From Bog-756 sp963727955 (GTDB taxonomy: Bacteria > Actinomycetota > Acidimicrobiia > Acidimicrobiales > RAAP-2), in contig CAVSII010000004.1 of the NCBI GenBank assembly GCA_963727955.1, positions 62,001 through 126,000 on the forward strand: 64,000 nt of DNA, given 5' to 3'. The translations under genes were made by a program, and so were the position numbers. Under the pieces are notes generated by a model that had not been told where the DNA came from, ran no database searches, and worked only from the letters and a program-made list of their open reading frames with translations. This document shows positions 54,869 through 64,000 of this stretch, piece by piece (within the stretch, counting starts at the first letter, position 1; the number at the start of each line of letters is the position of its first letter).

Positions 54869-57800
54869 TCAGCTGTAGGTGTACTGGTCACCGGCGACCG
54901 GCCCGCTGGACCCGCCCGGGGTGGTGACGATGACATCGACCGTGCCCGACCCGGCCGGCGCCGTGACCACCACCTTGGTCCCCTTGGCGTTCACGCTCAC
55001 GATGGAGGCGGGGGCGCCGCCGAAGGTGACCGAGGTGGCCCCGCCCAGCTCGGTTCCGGTGATGGTCACCTTGTTCAAGCCGGCCGGAGGGCCGCCGGCC
55101 GGTGACACCTCAGTGACGGTGGGTGCTACGTAGGTGAACTGGTCGGCCGGAACGATGGCCGAGGGTCCGCCCGCCGTGGTGACCACGATGTCCACCGTCC
55201 CGGCCGCTTCGGCAGGTGCGGTGGCGGTGATGACCGTGCCCGTCTTGTTCACCGTCGGGTTAACGGCGTTGTCCGGGCCGAAGGCCACCGAGGTCGCCCC
55301 GGCCATCCCCTTGCCGTGGATGGTCACCGTCGTCCCGCCGGCGGTTGATCCGGTGGCCGGGCTGACGGCCAGGATGGATGGCCCGGTGTAGGTGAATTGA
55401 TCGGCGGCGGTCGGGCTACTCGCTCCCCCCGCAGGCGTGGTAACGATGATGTCCACCGTGCCCGCCGCCTGAGCAGGGGCGTGGACGGTGATCTTGGTCC
55501 CCTTCTTGTTCACCTTGAACCCGGGGGCGTTGACCGACCCGAAGCTGACCGACGAGGCGTGGGCCAGGTTGGTCCCGGTGATCACCACCTTGGTCCCCCC
55601 TGACCCGGGCCCGGTGGCCGGCTTCACCTTGGTGATGACCGGTGCGATGGTGAAGACGGACCACTCGAAAGACGTCGAGCCGGTGTTGGTCGGGTTGGCG
55701 TTGTCGGTGGCGGACACGGTGACCGAGTAGATCCCGTCGGTGGTCGGCTTGCCCGAGATGTGGCCGCTGGACCGACCGATGGTCAGCCCCGGTGGGAGGT
55801 CGGTGGCCGTCCAGGTGAAGACGGGAGCCGGCGTGGTCTGCGAATCGGTGGCCGTCGGCACCAGGGGCGTGATGTCCACGCCGGTGGCGCTGGACTGCTG
55901 GCCGATGGGAGCCACCGTGACCGTGTTGGTGATGGTCCAGGTGAAGGTGGCGTTGCCCGTGTAGCCGACGCTGTCGGTGGCGGTGATGGTCACCGGGTAG
56001 GTCCCACCGGTGGTGGGGGTGCCGGTGATCGAACCGCTGGACGGATCGATGGACAGCCCCGGCGGCAGGGTGCCGCCATCCGAGTAGGTGAGGGTGGCCC
56101 CCGCCGACGAGTCGGTGGCGGTGATGGGGAGGGCGGTGATAGCCGTGCCTGATCCGTCGGACTGGTCACCGGGGCTGGTCACCGACACCGTGTTGGTGAT
56201 GGTCCAGTTGAAGGTGGCCGACCCGGAGGCACCGGAGCCATCGGTGGCGGTGATGGTCACCGCGTACACGCCGCCGGTGGTGGGAGTGCCGGTGATCGAC
56301 CCGCTGGACGGATCGATGGACAGCCCCGGCGGCAGGGTGCCGCCGTCGCTGTAGGCCAGAGTGGCCCCCGCCGACGAGTCGGTGGCGGTGATGGCCACGG
56401 CGGTGATGGCCGTGCCTGATCCGTCGGACTGGTCACCGGGGCTGGTCACCGACACCGCGTTGGTGACGGTCCAGTTGAAGGTGGCCGACCCGGAGGCACC
56501 GGAGCCATCGGTGGCCGTGATGGTCACCGCGTACACACCGGCGGTGGTGGGGGTGCCGGTGATCGAACCGCTGGACGGATCGATGGACAGCCCCGGCGGC
56601 AGGGTGCCGCCGTCGCTGTAGGTCAGGGTGGCCGTCGACGACGAGTCGGTGGCCGTGATGGCCACGGCGGTGATGGCCGTGCCCGATCCGTCGGACTGGT
56701 CACCGGGGCTGGTCACCGACACCGTGTTGGTGATGGTCCAGTTGAAGGCAGCGTTGCCGGAGGCACCGGAGCCATCGGTGGCCGTGATGGTCACCGCGTA
56801 CACGCCGCCGGTGGTCGGGGTGCCGGTGATCGAGCCCGTGGTGGGATCGATGGACAATCCCGGGGGCAGGGTGCCACCGTCGCTGTAGGTCAGAGTGGCC
56901 CCCGCCGACGAGTCGGTGGCGGTGATGGCCACGGCGGTGATGGCCGTGCCCGATCCGTCGGACTGGTCACCGGGGCTGGTCACCGACACGATGTTGCCGA
57001 TGGTCCAGCTGAAGGTGGTGGTGCCCGAGTAGCCGGCATCGTCGCTGGCGGTGATGGTCACCGGGTAGGTCCCACCGGTGGTCGGTGTGCCGGTGATCGA
57101 GCCGCTGGTGGGATCGATGGACAGCCCCGGAGGAAGGGTGCCGCCGTCCGAGTAGGTGAGGGTGGCCGTCGACGACGAGTCGGTGGCGCTGATGGGCACG
57201 GCGGTGATGGCCGCGCCCGACACGTCGGACTGGGCACCGGGGTTGGTCACCGACACGGTATTGGTGATGGTCCAGTTGAAGGTGGCGTTGCCCGAGTAGC
57301 CGGCGTTGTCGATGGCGGTGATGGTCACCGCGTACACGCCACCGGTGGTGGGCGTGCCGGTGATCGAGCCCGTGGTGGGATCGATGGAAAGCCCCGCCGG
57401 CAGGGTGCCGCCGTCCGAGTAGGTGAGGGTGGCCGTCGACGACGAGTCGGTGGCGGTGACCGGCGCGGCGGTGATGGCTGTGCCCGATCCGTCGGACTGG
57501 TCACCGGGGCTGGTCACCGACACCGTGTTGGTGATGGTCCAGGTGAAGTTGGTGTTCCCCGAGTAGCCGGCGTTGTCGATGGCGGTGATGGTCACCGGGT
57601 AGGAGCCGGCCGTGGTGGGGGTTCCGGTGATCGCACCGCTGGCGGCATCGATGGACAGTCCCGGCGGCAGGGTGCCGCCGTCGCTGTAGGCCACGGTGGC
57701 CGTCGACGACGAGTCGGTGGCGCTGATGGGCACGGCGGTGATGGCCGCGCCCGATCCGTTGGATTGGGCACCGGGGTTGGTCACCGACACTGTGTTGGTG

Positions 57801-60800
57801 ATGGTCCAGGTGAAAGTGACCGAGGCCGATGCATCGGAGTCGTCGGTGACGGTGATGGTTACCGGGTACACGCCACCGGTGGTGGGCGTGCCGGTGATCG
57901 AACCGCTGGCGGGATCGATGGACAACCCCGGTGGCAGGGTGCCGCCGTCGCTGTAGGCCAGGGTGGCCGTCGGCGACGAGTCGCTGGCGCTGATGGGTAC
58001 GGCGGTGATGGCACTGCCCGATCCGTTCGACTGGGCACCGGGGTTGGTCACCGAGATGGTGTTGGTGATATCCCAGTTGAAAGAGGCCGTCCCCGTGTAG
58101 CCGGCGCTGTCGGTCACGGTGATGGTGACCGGGTAGGTGCCCTTGGTGGTGGGCGTTCCGGTGATCGAACCGCTGATGGGATCGATGGACAGGCCGGGCG
58201 GCAGGGTTCCGTTGTCCGAGTAGGCCAGGGTGGCCGTCGACGACGTGTCAGTGGCGCTGACCGACACGGCGGTGATGGCACTGCCCGACACACTGGACTG
58301 GTCACCGGGGCTGGTCACAGACACCGTGTTGGTGATGGTCCAGTTGAAAGTGGCCACGTTCGAGTAGCCGGCGTTGTCGGTGACGGTGATGGTCACCGGG
58401 TACAGGCCACCGGTGGTGGGTGTTCCCGTGATGTCACCGTTGAGGGCGTTGATGGTCAGACCCAGAGGGAGAGTGCCGTTGTCGGCGTAGGCCAGAGCGG
58501 CCGTCGAGGACGAGTCGCTGGCGCTGATGTCCACCGCGGTGATGGCGCTCCCCGACCCGTTCGACTGGTTGCCCGGGCTGGTCACCGACACCGTGTTGGT
58601 CACCACCCAGGTGAAGTTGACCGCAGCGTGGTAGCCGGCGTTGTCGGTGACGGTGATTGTCACCGGGTAGGAGCCGGCGGTTGTGGGGGTGCCGGTGATG
58701 GCGCCGCTACCACCGATGGACAACCCCGGGGGCAGGGTGCCCCCGTCGGCGTAGGAGAGGGTGGCCGTCGATGACGAGTCGCTGGCAGTGACGTCGACCG
58801 CGGTGATGGCGCTGCCGGACAGGTTTGACTGGGCACCGGGGTTGGTCACCGACACCGTATTGGTCACATTCCAGGTGAAGGTGGCCGTTCCTGAGTAGAG
58901 GGCGGCATCCTGGGCTTTCACCGTCACCGAGCAGGCGCACGCCGTGGTGGGCGTTCCGGTGATCGAACCGGAGGAGGAGATGGTCAGTCCCGCCGGCAGG
59001 CCGGTGGCCGAGTAGGTGAGGGTGGCTCCCGACTGGGAGTCGGTGGCACTGATCTGCAGAGCGGTGATGGCGCTGCCCGACACGCCGGACTGGGCGCCCG
59101 GATTGGTGACCGACACCGCGTTGGTGATGTTCCAGGTGAAGGTGGTCGAGGCGTGGTACAACGACCCGTCGGTGGCGGTGACCGTCACCGAGCTCGAGCC
59201 GGGCGCTGTCGGTGTGCCGGTGATCAAGCCGGAGGAGGAAATGTTCAATCCTCCAGGCAGGCCGGTGGCCGAATAGGTGAGGGTGGCTCCCGACTGGGAA
59301 TCGGTGGCGCTGATCTGCAGGGCAGTGATGGCGCTACCGGTCACATTGGACTGGGTGCCCGGGTTGGTCACTGCCACCGTGTTGCTCACCGTCCAGGTGA
59401 AGGTGGCCGAACCCTGGGCGCCCCGGTTGTCCGTCGCCGTGAGGGTCACCGAGCACGAGCAGGCCGTCGTCGGGGTGCCCGAGATAGCCCCGGTGCTGCT
59501 GTTGAACGACAGTCCGGACGGCAGGCCCGACTGGGCCCACGACGAGATGGTGCCGCCCCCGGTCACCGAGGCGCTGGGGGTGAATCCGGTGATGGCGGTG
59601 CCGGACACGTTGGACTGGTTACCCGGGTTGGTCACGGTTACCACGTCGTTGACAGTCCAGCTGAAGGCGCTACTGGTTCCGCTGAAGCTCTTCGAGTCTG
59701 TAGCGGTGGCGGTTACCGAATACGTACCGCCGGTGGTCGGCGTGCCCGAGATGACACCACTCGAGCTGATGGTCAGGCCCGGGGGAGCATTCGAGAGCGA
59801 CCAGCCGGTGATGGTGGCCGTCGACGAGGAGTCGCTGGCCGTCACGGTGACGTTGGCGATGGCTGTGCCTGCGTTCGACGTCTGGGCCGACGGGGCGGTC
59901 ACGGTCACCACGTTGTTGATGGTCCAGGCCACGGTGGTCGTTCCGTGGAAGCCGGCCGAGTCGGTGGCCTGGATGGTCGACGAGTAGCTGCCCGCCGTGG
60001 TGGGGGTGCCGGTGATGACCCCGGCGGTGGACAGGCTGAGCCCGGTGGGCAGCGAGCCCGACGACACCGACCAGCCGGTGGGCGAGATGGTCGCCCCTCC
60101 GGCCGAACCCGATGTGGTGGCTGACATCGAGACCGGTGAGATAGCCGTGCCCGAATTTTTGGTGAACGGACCCGGGTTGGTCACGGTCACCGCGTTGTTG
60201 ACCGTCCAGGTGAAACCGGCTGTGCTGGCCGTGGCCGCCTGGGTGTCGGTAGCAGTCACCGTCACCGAAGAGGGGGTGGCACTTCCTGTAGTCGGCGTTC
60301 CCGAGATGACCCCGGTCGAGGAGTTGATGGACAAGCCCGGCGGAAGGCCGCTGGCCGAATAGGTGAGACCGAGGCCGGCCGAGTCGCTGGCCGAAATGGC
60401 CAGGTTGGAGATGGCCGTGCCCGAGGTGCTGGTCTGGGCGCTGGGGGTGGTGATGGACACCGAGGCCACGTTCCATGTGAGGCTGATCGAGCCCTCGGTT
60501 CCGCTACCCTCGCTGCCACCGCCAGCGGACCCGCTCCCGTAGCTTGCCCCGGAGGTGTAGGAAGAGTTGGCGTAGGAAGCGCCTCCACCCCCACCGCCGC
60601 CGGCATCAGAACCCGACGTGCAGCCGTCTCCGCCGCCGCCGCCGCCACCGGTGTAGCCGCCGCCGGCGCCGCCGCCGCCGGCTCCCGCCTCGCTCCCCTT
60701 GCCGTTCCCGCCATTCCCGCCGGCACCGGCGGGGCTGCCCCCGCCGGTCGAGCCGTTCTGGTTGTCGCCGGATCCGCCCGACCCTCCACCGCTGGAGGTC

Positions 60801-61573
60801 CCCCCATTTCCACCGGCACCGTCGGAGCCGTCACCGGTCCCGCCATTGGCGCCATTACTTGTGCCGCCCTCTCCGCCGCCGCCCGGTCCGGTGGAGCCGG
60901 TGCAGTCCCAGCGCGCTCCCCCGCCGCCGCCGCCGCCGCCCACCGCGACCAGGGTGGTGCAGGTTCCACTGCCGAGACACAGTGCCGAGGAGCCACCGCC
61001 TGCTCCGGCAGACGACTCGCCGTCGATCGACGCGAATTCGGAGCTCCCGCTGCCACCATTACCGCCGGCCGAGTAGCCGGTAGCTCCACTTGGTCCGTTG
61101 ATGGTCGAGTCGCTCGAGCCCGACTCACCACCGCCGCTCCCACCGCAGCCGAGCTTGGCCGAGACGATTCCCGAGGTGTGGGTGAGGGAGAAGGTGGTGC
61201 TGGTGATCTCGCCGCCAGCTCCACCACTGCCCCCTGAACCCGAGTTGGTTCCACCGCCCCCACCACCGCCCCCGGAGAGGACGAGCGTTGCCGAAACGGT
61301 TCCGACCGGTGGTGTCGCCGTTTGGTAGCTCGTGCAGTTCGGGGAGGAGCTCCAGGTGGCAGTGACCGGCGTGGTCGACGCTCCGGCCACGGTGGCCGTG
61401 GTGGTGATGGCCACCACGGAGAAGACACCGGCCACCAGAGCCGCGGCCATGGCGCACGATGCTGCAGTCACCGCCCGCCGTCGGCCGCCACCCAGGGGAG
61501 CGGTCGGAGAAGTTGTTACAGCTTCGGTGTCGCCACCGTGGTTTCCGCGCGTCAGCAACCGAATCAAACGCAT
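54869..61573 (-). CDS. Giant exported repeat protein (18 Ig-like repeats, 3 IPT domains)
   Basis: A 2,234-residue protein. Signal region: basic RGNHGGDTEAV and GGGRRRAVTAASCAMAAALV, cleavage near AGA-STT. Residues about 85-365 are Gly/Ser-rich with scattered Cys. Then 18 He_PIG/cadherin-like repeats of about 88-89 residues, ending with one starting VAPIGQQSS, and three IPT/TIG domains (GPGSGGTKVVITGTNLAHAS and similar, about 1,975-2,234). GGGGAGG precedes the ATG. No sortase motif or C-terminal anchor is seen. Paralogue of its downstream neighbour. Likely a surface adhesin or matrix fibre. Confidence 0.85.
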   Translation of the reverse strand: MRLIRLLTRGNHGGDTEAVTTSPTAPLGGGRRRAVTAASCAMAAALVAGVFSVVAITTTATVAGASTTPVTATWSSSPNCTSYQTATPPVGTVSATLVLSGGGGGGGGTNSGSGGSGGAGGEITSTTFSLTHTSGIVSAKLGCGGSGGGESGSSDSTINGPSGATGYSAGGNGGSGSSEFASIDGESSAGAGGGSSALCLGSGTCTTLVAVGGGGGGGGARWDCTGSTGPGGGGEGGTSNGANGGTGDGSDGAGGNGGTSSGGGSGGSGDNQNGSTGGGSPAGAGGNGGNGKGSEAGAGGGGAGGGYTGGGGGGGDGCTSGSDAGGGGGGGASYANSSYTSGASYGSGSAGGGSEGSGTEGSISLTWNVASVSITTPSAQTSTSGTAISNLAISASDSAGLGLTYSASGLPPGLSINSSTGVISGTPTTGSATPSSVTVTATDTQAATASTAGFTWTVNNAVTVTNPGPFTKNSGTAISPVSMSATTSGSAGGATISPTGWSVSSGSLPTGLSLSTAGVITGTPTTAGSYSSTIQATDSAGFHGTTTVAWTINNVVTVTAPSAQTSNAGTAIANVTVTASDSSSTATITGWSLSNAPPGLTISSSGVISGTPTTGGTYSVTATATDSKSFSGTSSAFSWTVNDVVTVTNPGNQSNVSGTAITGFTPSASVTGGGTISSWAQSGLPSGLSFNSSTGAISGTPTTACSCSVTLTATDNRGAQGSATFTWTVSNTVAVTNPGTQSNVTGSAITALQISATDSQSGATLTYSATGLPGGLNISSSGLITGTPTAPGSSSVTVTATDGSLYHASTTFTWNITNAVSVTNPGAQSGVSGSAITALQISATDSQSGATLTYSATGLPAGLTISSSGSITGTPTTACACSVTVKAQDAALYSGTATFTWNVTNTVSVTNPGAQSNLSGSAITAVDVTASDSSSTATLSYADGGTLPPGLSIGGSGAITGTPTTAGSYPVTITVTDNAGYHAAVNFTWVVTNTVSVTSPGNQSNGSGSAITAVDISASDSSSTAALAYADNGTLPLGLTINALNGDITGTPTTGGLYPVTITVTDNAGYSNVATFNWTITNTVSVTSPGDQSSVSGSAITAVSVSATDTSSTATLAYSDNGTLPPGLSIDPISGSITGTPTTKGTYPVTITVTDSAGYTGTASFNWDITNTISVTNPGAQSNGSGSAITAVPISASDSSPTATLAYSDGGTLPPGLSIDPASGSITGTPTTGGVYPVTITVTDDSDASASVTFTWTITNTVSVTNPGAQSNGSGAAITAVPISATDSSSTATVAYSDGGTLPPGLSIDAASGAITGTPTTAGSYPVTITAIDNAGYSGNTNFTWTITNTVSVTSPGDQSDGSGTAITAAPVTATDSSSTATLTYSDGGTLPAGLSIDPTTGSITGTPTTGGVYAVTITAIDNAGYSGNATFNWTITNTVSVTNPGAQSDVSGAAITAVPISATDSSSTATLTYSDGGTLPPGLSIDPTSGSITGTPTTGGTYPVTITASDDAGYSGTTTFSWTIGNIVSVTSPGDQSDGSGTAITAVAITATDSSAGATLTYSDGGTLPPGLSIDPTTGSITGTPTTGGVYAVTITATDGSGASGNAAFNWTITNTVSVTSPGDQSDGSGTAITAVAITATDSSSTATLTYSDGGTLPPGLSIDPSSGSITGTPTTAGVYAVTITATDGSGASGSATFNWTVTNAVSVTSPGDQSDGSGTAITAVAITATDSSAGATLAYSDGGTLPPGLSIDPSSGSITGTPTTGGVYAVTITATDGSGASGSATFNWTITNTVSVTSPGDQSDGSGTAITALPITATDSSAGATLTYSDGGTLPPGLSIDPSSGSITGTPTTGGTYPVTITATDSVGYTGNATFTWTITNTVTVAPIGQQSSATGVDITPLVPTATDSQTTPAPVFTWTATDLPPGLTIGRSSGHISGKPTTDGIYSVTVSATDNANPTNTGSTSFEWSVFTIAPVITKVKPATGPGSGGTKVVITGTNLAHASSVSFGSVNAPGFKVNKKGTKITVHAPAQAAGTVDIIVTTPAGGASSPTAADQFTYTGPSILAVSPATGSTAGGTTVTIHGKGMAGATSVAFGPDNAVNPTVNKTGTVITATAPAEAAGTVDIVVTTAGGPSAIVPADQFTYVAPTVTEVSPAGGPPAGLNKVTITGTELGGATSVTFGGAPASIVSVNAKGTKVVVTAPAGSGTVDVIVTTPGGSSGPVAGDQYTYS
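55960..58100. repeat. Array of about eight 267-bp coding repeats
   Basis: Eight consecutive units of 267 bp (89 codons) with high mutual identity; phrases such as SVTSPGDQSDGSGTAIT and GTLPPGLSIDP recur almost unchanged. Flanking units are more divergent, so the core has been homogenised or expanded recently. Confidence 0.8.
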
Positions 61574-61966
61574 CGAACCGAACCTCCCCTAACTCCATGC
61601 GAAGGTTCGAGTACCGCCCCCGCCCCCCTGGCCACGTCCGCGACCAACAATCGCAACTTAAAACATCAACTTCTGAAAGGCAATCAGTTTCACGTGTCGT
61701 AGGGGTGCGACCACGGAAAGAGACGATACGAAATCTCACCCTTGAGCTCAGACGGTGAAATATCGGCGTGGCCGGAATGCGAATTCCCTGTTTGACGCAC
61801 CGTCAGATGGCAAAGCACGACCGAAGCAAGACAAAGAGGGCCTGCGGTTGATGGTTGTCATCGCTTTGCCAATGCTTTAACTTGAATGCGACTGCTGATC
61901 GCAGCCGCGCCAGTTGAAGTCGGCGGAGCCGACTGGCGGGCCTACGGAGGGGGAGGGTTCGCCCAA
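61574..61966. other. Divergent intergenic region with inverted repeats
   Basis: About 390 bp between two divergent giant-protein genes. It has TGGCAAAGC (61808-61816) with its complement GCTTTGCCA (61863-61871). Near the plus-strand gene, two overlapping stems share bases: AGTCGGC/GCCGACT (61918-61934) and CGCCAGT/ACTGGCG (61908-61938). These could be leader RNA structures; no known class fits. Confidence 0.5.
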
Positions 61967-64000
61967 ATGGTTTCATTGCCGACGTCTGTTCGGGTCGCCA
62001 CACTTGTGAAAGCGGCCCTAGCCGCCCTGGTCGCCTGCGTCGGCGTGTCCGTGGTGGTGGCTCTGCCGGCCGCGGCCGCATCGGCTCCGACGATCGCCAA
62101 CGGCAACGCCGCCTATACGCCGGGCTCGACCTCACCCCCCAACCAGTTCAACGTGCTGACCCTGGTCAGCGGGGGGGCGACGGCGGTCAACACGGCTTCC
62201 TTGACAATCGTGACCCAGCCGTCCAGCGGCACGGCTACCGACACCACCAGCGGAACCAACGGGATTGTCACCTACACACCGGCATCGGGGACAACCGGCG
62301 TCCAGACGCTGACCTTCGCCTACTGTGCCCCGGGCGATACCTATCCCAGCGCCGGCAATTGCACCGCGGCAACCCTCACCTATACGCCCTCATCGGGGCA
62401 GTACTTCGGTGCCCAGGTGGTGGGGCAATCTGTGGTTGAGCAGCTCGAGACGGGCGTCAACATTCCGGCCACCGCTCCGGAGGGTTCGACCGTCACCATG
62501 TCGGTTGCGCCCGTCGCCACCAACATCCCTTCGTCCGAGAGTGGCGCCACCGTGGAGAGCGCGTCCGAGTTCGGCGTGGTGCTGCCCGTGCCCCCCGGGT
62601 TCAGCTATGTTCCGGGCTCCGTCGGCGTCACCGGAGGCGATGCCGTCACATCCGGCAACTTCACGGCCACCTACTGCACGGCACCGGTGGCCGACGCCTG
62701 CACGGCCAATATCGACAACGGCAATTACAAGACGACCTATCCCTACATCGAGACTTATCTGAACACCACTATTTCCGGTGGGTCCAACGTGACGCTACCT
62801 ACCGTCACCGCCCAGTTCACCGCCAGCGGCTCTGCTGGGACAGTGGTTCCTGTGGATCTCACTGAATTCCAATTGGAAACAACGGTGACCGAGGACGGAT
62901 TCACGGTCAATGCCGATTTCGATGGCTACCCGTCGTGCTCCTCCTGCGGGTCGGCCAATCCACCGACCTACGCGGCACCCACACCCCTGGCCACCACCAC
63001 CATTACGCCGGTGCCCACGGTGACAGGCATCAGCCCGGAGACCGGCACTCCGGCGGGAGGAACCAGCGTGACCATTACCGGCACCGACCTGGCCAACGCA
63101 TCCGCCGTTGACTTCGGAGAGACCCCGGGCGCCATCACCGCCGATTCGAGTACTTCGATTACGGCTACGTCTCCTGGCGGTTCGGGCACGGTCGACATCA
63201 CCGTCACCAATCCTGACGGAACCTCAGCAACCGTGGCGGCGGACCAGTACTCCTACGTAGACGTCACCCCTCCGCCCACGCTCACCGGTCTGAGCCCGTC
63301 GACGGGACCGGTTACGGGCGGTACCAACGTGACCATTTCGGGCACCAACCTGGAGGGGGCAACGGCTGTCGATTTCGGTCCGGGCAATCCCGGGGTGATC
63401 TCCTCGGATACGGCCGCCTCGCTGACCGCCACCTCGCCGGCAGGGACGGGAACGGTCGACGTGACCGTCACCACCCCGACGGGAACCTCCCCCCCGGTCG
63501 CTGCCGACCAGTACTCCTTCGGGGTCCAATCGGTCTCCAAGCTGGCCACCTGGACCGATACCCAGGCCTGCAGCATCCAATCGACCACCACGGCGCCGAC
63601 AGTGGCCAGTGAGGCCGTGGTTTCCACCAACGGCGCCCCCGGCGGCGGCGGCGGGGGCGCAGCCAGCAGCGACTCGGGGGGATCCGGTGGCGCCGCCTCT
63701 TCGGTGTCGGCCACGGTTCCCGTCACCGGCGGCCAGCATCTGACCGGAGTATCCGGCTGTGCCGGCGCCACCGCCCCACATGGGTCGGGCGTGGTCAGCA
63801 CGGGAGGGGTCGGCGGTGCCGGCTTCAGCAACGGCGGCAGCGGCGGTAATGGGTACTACTGCGCCGGCATCGACATCGAAGGGGAGTGCATCGGCGACGG
63901 TGGCGCTGACGGGAGCGGCGGCGGAGGGGGCGGTTCCAGCGCCCTCTGCGCCGGTACCAACTGCGTGGCCGGAACGACGCCCCTGGCCGTGGCGGCCGGC
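61967..64000 (+). CDS. Exported IPT-domain and Gly-rich protein, 3' truncated by window
   Basis: Open for 678 codons to the window edge. ATG 61967 has GGAGGGGGAGGG about 9 nt upstream. Signal peptide about 1-38 (VRVATLVKAALAALVACVGV, cleavage near AAASA). Residues 40-150 resemble cadherin-like VCBS/tandem-95 modules (VTQPSSGTATDTTSGT, VTYTPASGTTG). Two IPT/TIG domains (about 348-430 and 435-515; GTPAGGTSVTITGTDLANAS, GPVTGGTNVTISGTNLEGAT) precede a Gly/Ser-rich tract with paired Cys that matches the N-terminal Gly-rich segments of the two minus-strand giants. The domain order therefore differs from theirs. Probable surface protein; length unknown. Confidence 0.8.
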   Translation, partial: MVSLPTSVRVATLVKAALAALVACVGVSVVVALPAAAASAPTIANGNAAYTPGSTSPPNQFNVLTLVSGGATAVNTASLTIVTQPSSGTATDTTSGTNGIVTYTPASGTTGVQTLTFAYCAPGDTYPSAGNCTAATLTYTPSSGQYFGAQVVGQSVVEQLETGVNIPATAPEGSTVTMSVAPVATNIPSSESGATVESASEFGVVLPVPPGFSYVPGSVGVTGGDAVTSGNFTATYCTAPVADACTANIDNGNYKTTYPYIETYLNTTISGGSNVTLPTVTAQFTASGSAGTVVPVDLTEFQLETTVTEDGFTVNADFDGYPSCSSCGSANPPTYAAPTPLATTTITPVPTVTGISPETGTPAGGTSVTITGTDLANASAVDFGETPGAITADSSTSITATSPGGSGTVDITVTNPDGTSATVAADQYSYVDVTPPPTLTGLSPSTGPVTGGTNVTISGTNLEGATAVDFGPGNPGVISSDTAASLTATSPAGTGTVDVTVTTPTGTSPPVAADQYSFGVQSVSKLATWTDTQACSIQSTTTAPTVASEAVVSTNGAPGGGGGGAASSDSGGSGGAASSVSATVPVTGGQHLTGVSGCAGATAPHGSGVVSTGGVGGAGFSNGGSGGNGYYCAGIDIEGECIGDGGADGSGGGGGGSSALCAGTNCVAGTTPLAVAAG

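Noticed and set aside
54879..55391. Short plus-strand proteins opposite the IPT domains
   Set aside because: Mirror frames of the repeats; composition follows the antisense codons.
55400..58774. Long plus-strand open frames opposite the giant gene, and similar frames opposite other genes
   Set aside because: They are shadows caused by high GC and repeats, with no start signals, and are Gly/Arg/Val-rich or Pro/Arg-rich without family motifs.
50761..61573. CRISPR-like or intergenic satellite array
   Set aside because: Repeats are 267-270 bp, in frame, and encode Ig-like domains; there are no short repeats with unique spacers.

Overview
The window is GC-rich and densely packed, with many gene pairs overlapping by ATGA or GTGA. 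It looks like an actinobacterium, and I infer the class Acidimicrobiia. Supporting traits are a mycofactocin locus, an Rpf-like lytic transglycosylase domain, RecB/RecD helicase-nuclease subunits, a CspA protein, several apparently leaderless GTG-start genes and many exported Ser/Thr- or Gly-rich proteins. I found no tRNA, rRNA, CRISPR array, prophage or insertion sequence.

Layout. 1-3.2 kb: 3' end of recB, then recD. 3.3-4.75 kb: an exported beta-helix protein with a poly-Thr linker, preceded by a convincing class I cyclic-di-GMP (GEMM) riboswitch and a hairpin covering its Shine-Dalgarno. 4.75-9.1 kb: a MarR regulator and a heterodimeric ABC exporter. 9.6-18.2 kb: aldehyde dehydrogenase, MMPL transporter, tyrosine phosphatase, a small membrane protein, a GabT-like aminotransferase and an acyl-CoA dehydrogenase. 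18.3-25.4 kb: a Gly-rich exported protein, then an operon of response regulator, sensor kinase, GT2-GtrA and GT39 glycosyltransferases. 25.7-29.15 kb: a redox operon (exported small protein, ApbE, ferric-reductase-like membrane protein, NuoF-like protein, ferredoxin). 29.2-36.3 kb: secreted peptidase, CspA, Rpf-like protein with a structured leader, a second beta-helix protein, a membrane-anchored GH43 protein and a coiled-coil partner.

36.5-50.6 kb is an extended mycofactocin cluster. Divergent mftR faces mftA-mftB-mftC, two FadH/OYE-type flavoenzymes flanking a mycofactocin-type SDR, an ETF/FixABCX-like module (etfA, fixC, fixX, etfB), mftE, a second SDR and mftF. The genes are translationally coupled, suggesting one unit that makes the peptide-derived redox cofactor and moves electrons from cofactor-dependent dehydrogenases through ETF to quinone. 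mftD, which encodes an essential step, is not in the window.

50.8-64 kb holds three related giant exported proteins built from Gly-rich segments, 9 or 18 Ig-like (He_PIG-type) repeats and C-terminal IPT/TIG domains. The third runs off the window. They are probable surface adhesins or a surface coat.

Quality caveat: six apparent frameshifts can each be repaired by one base, mostly in a G/C run (near 18401, 18473, 45193, 45390, 46754 and 54725). They look more like homopolymer sequencing errors than gene decay, and the affected genes are annotated as repaired reading frames.
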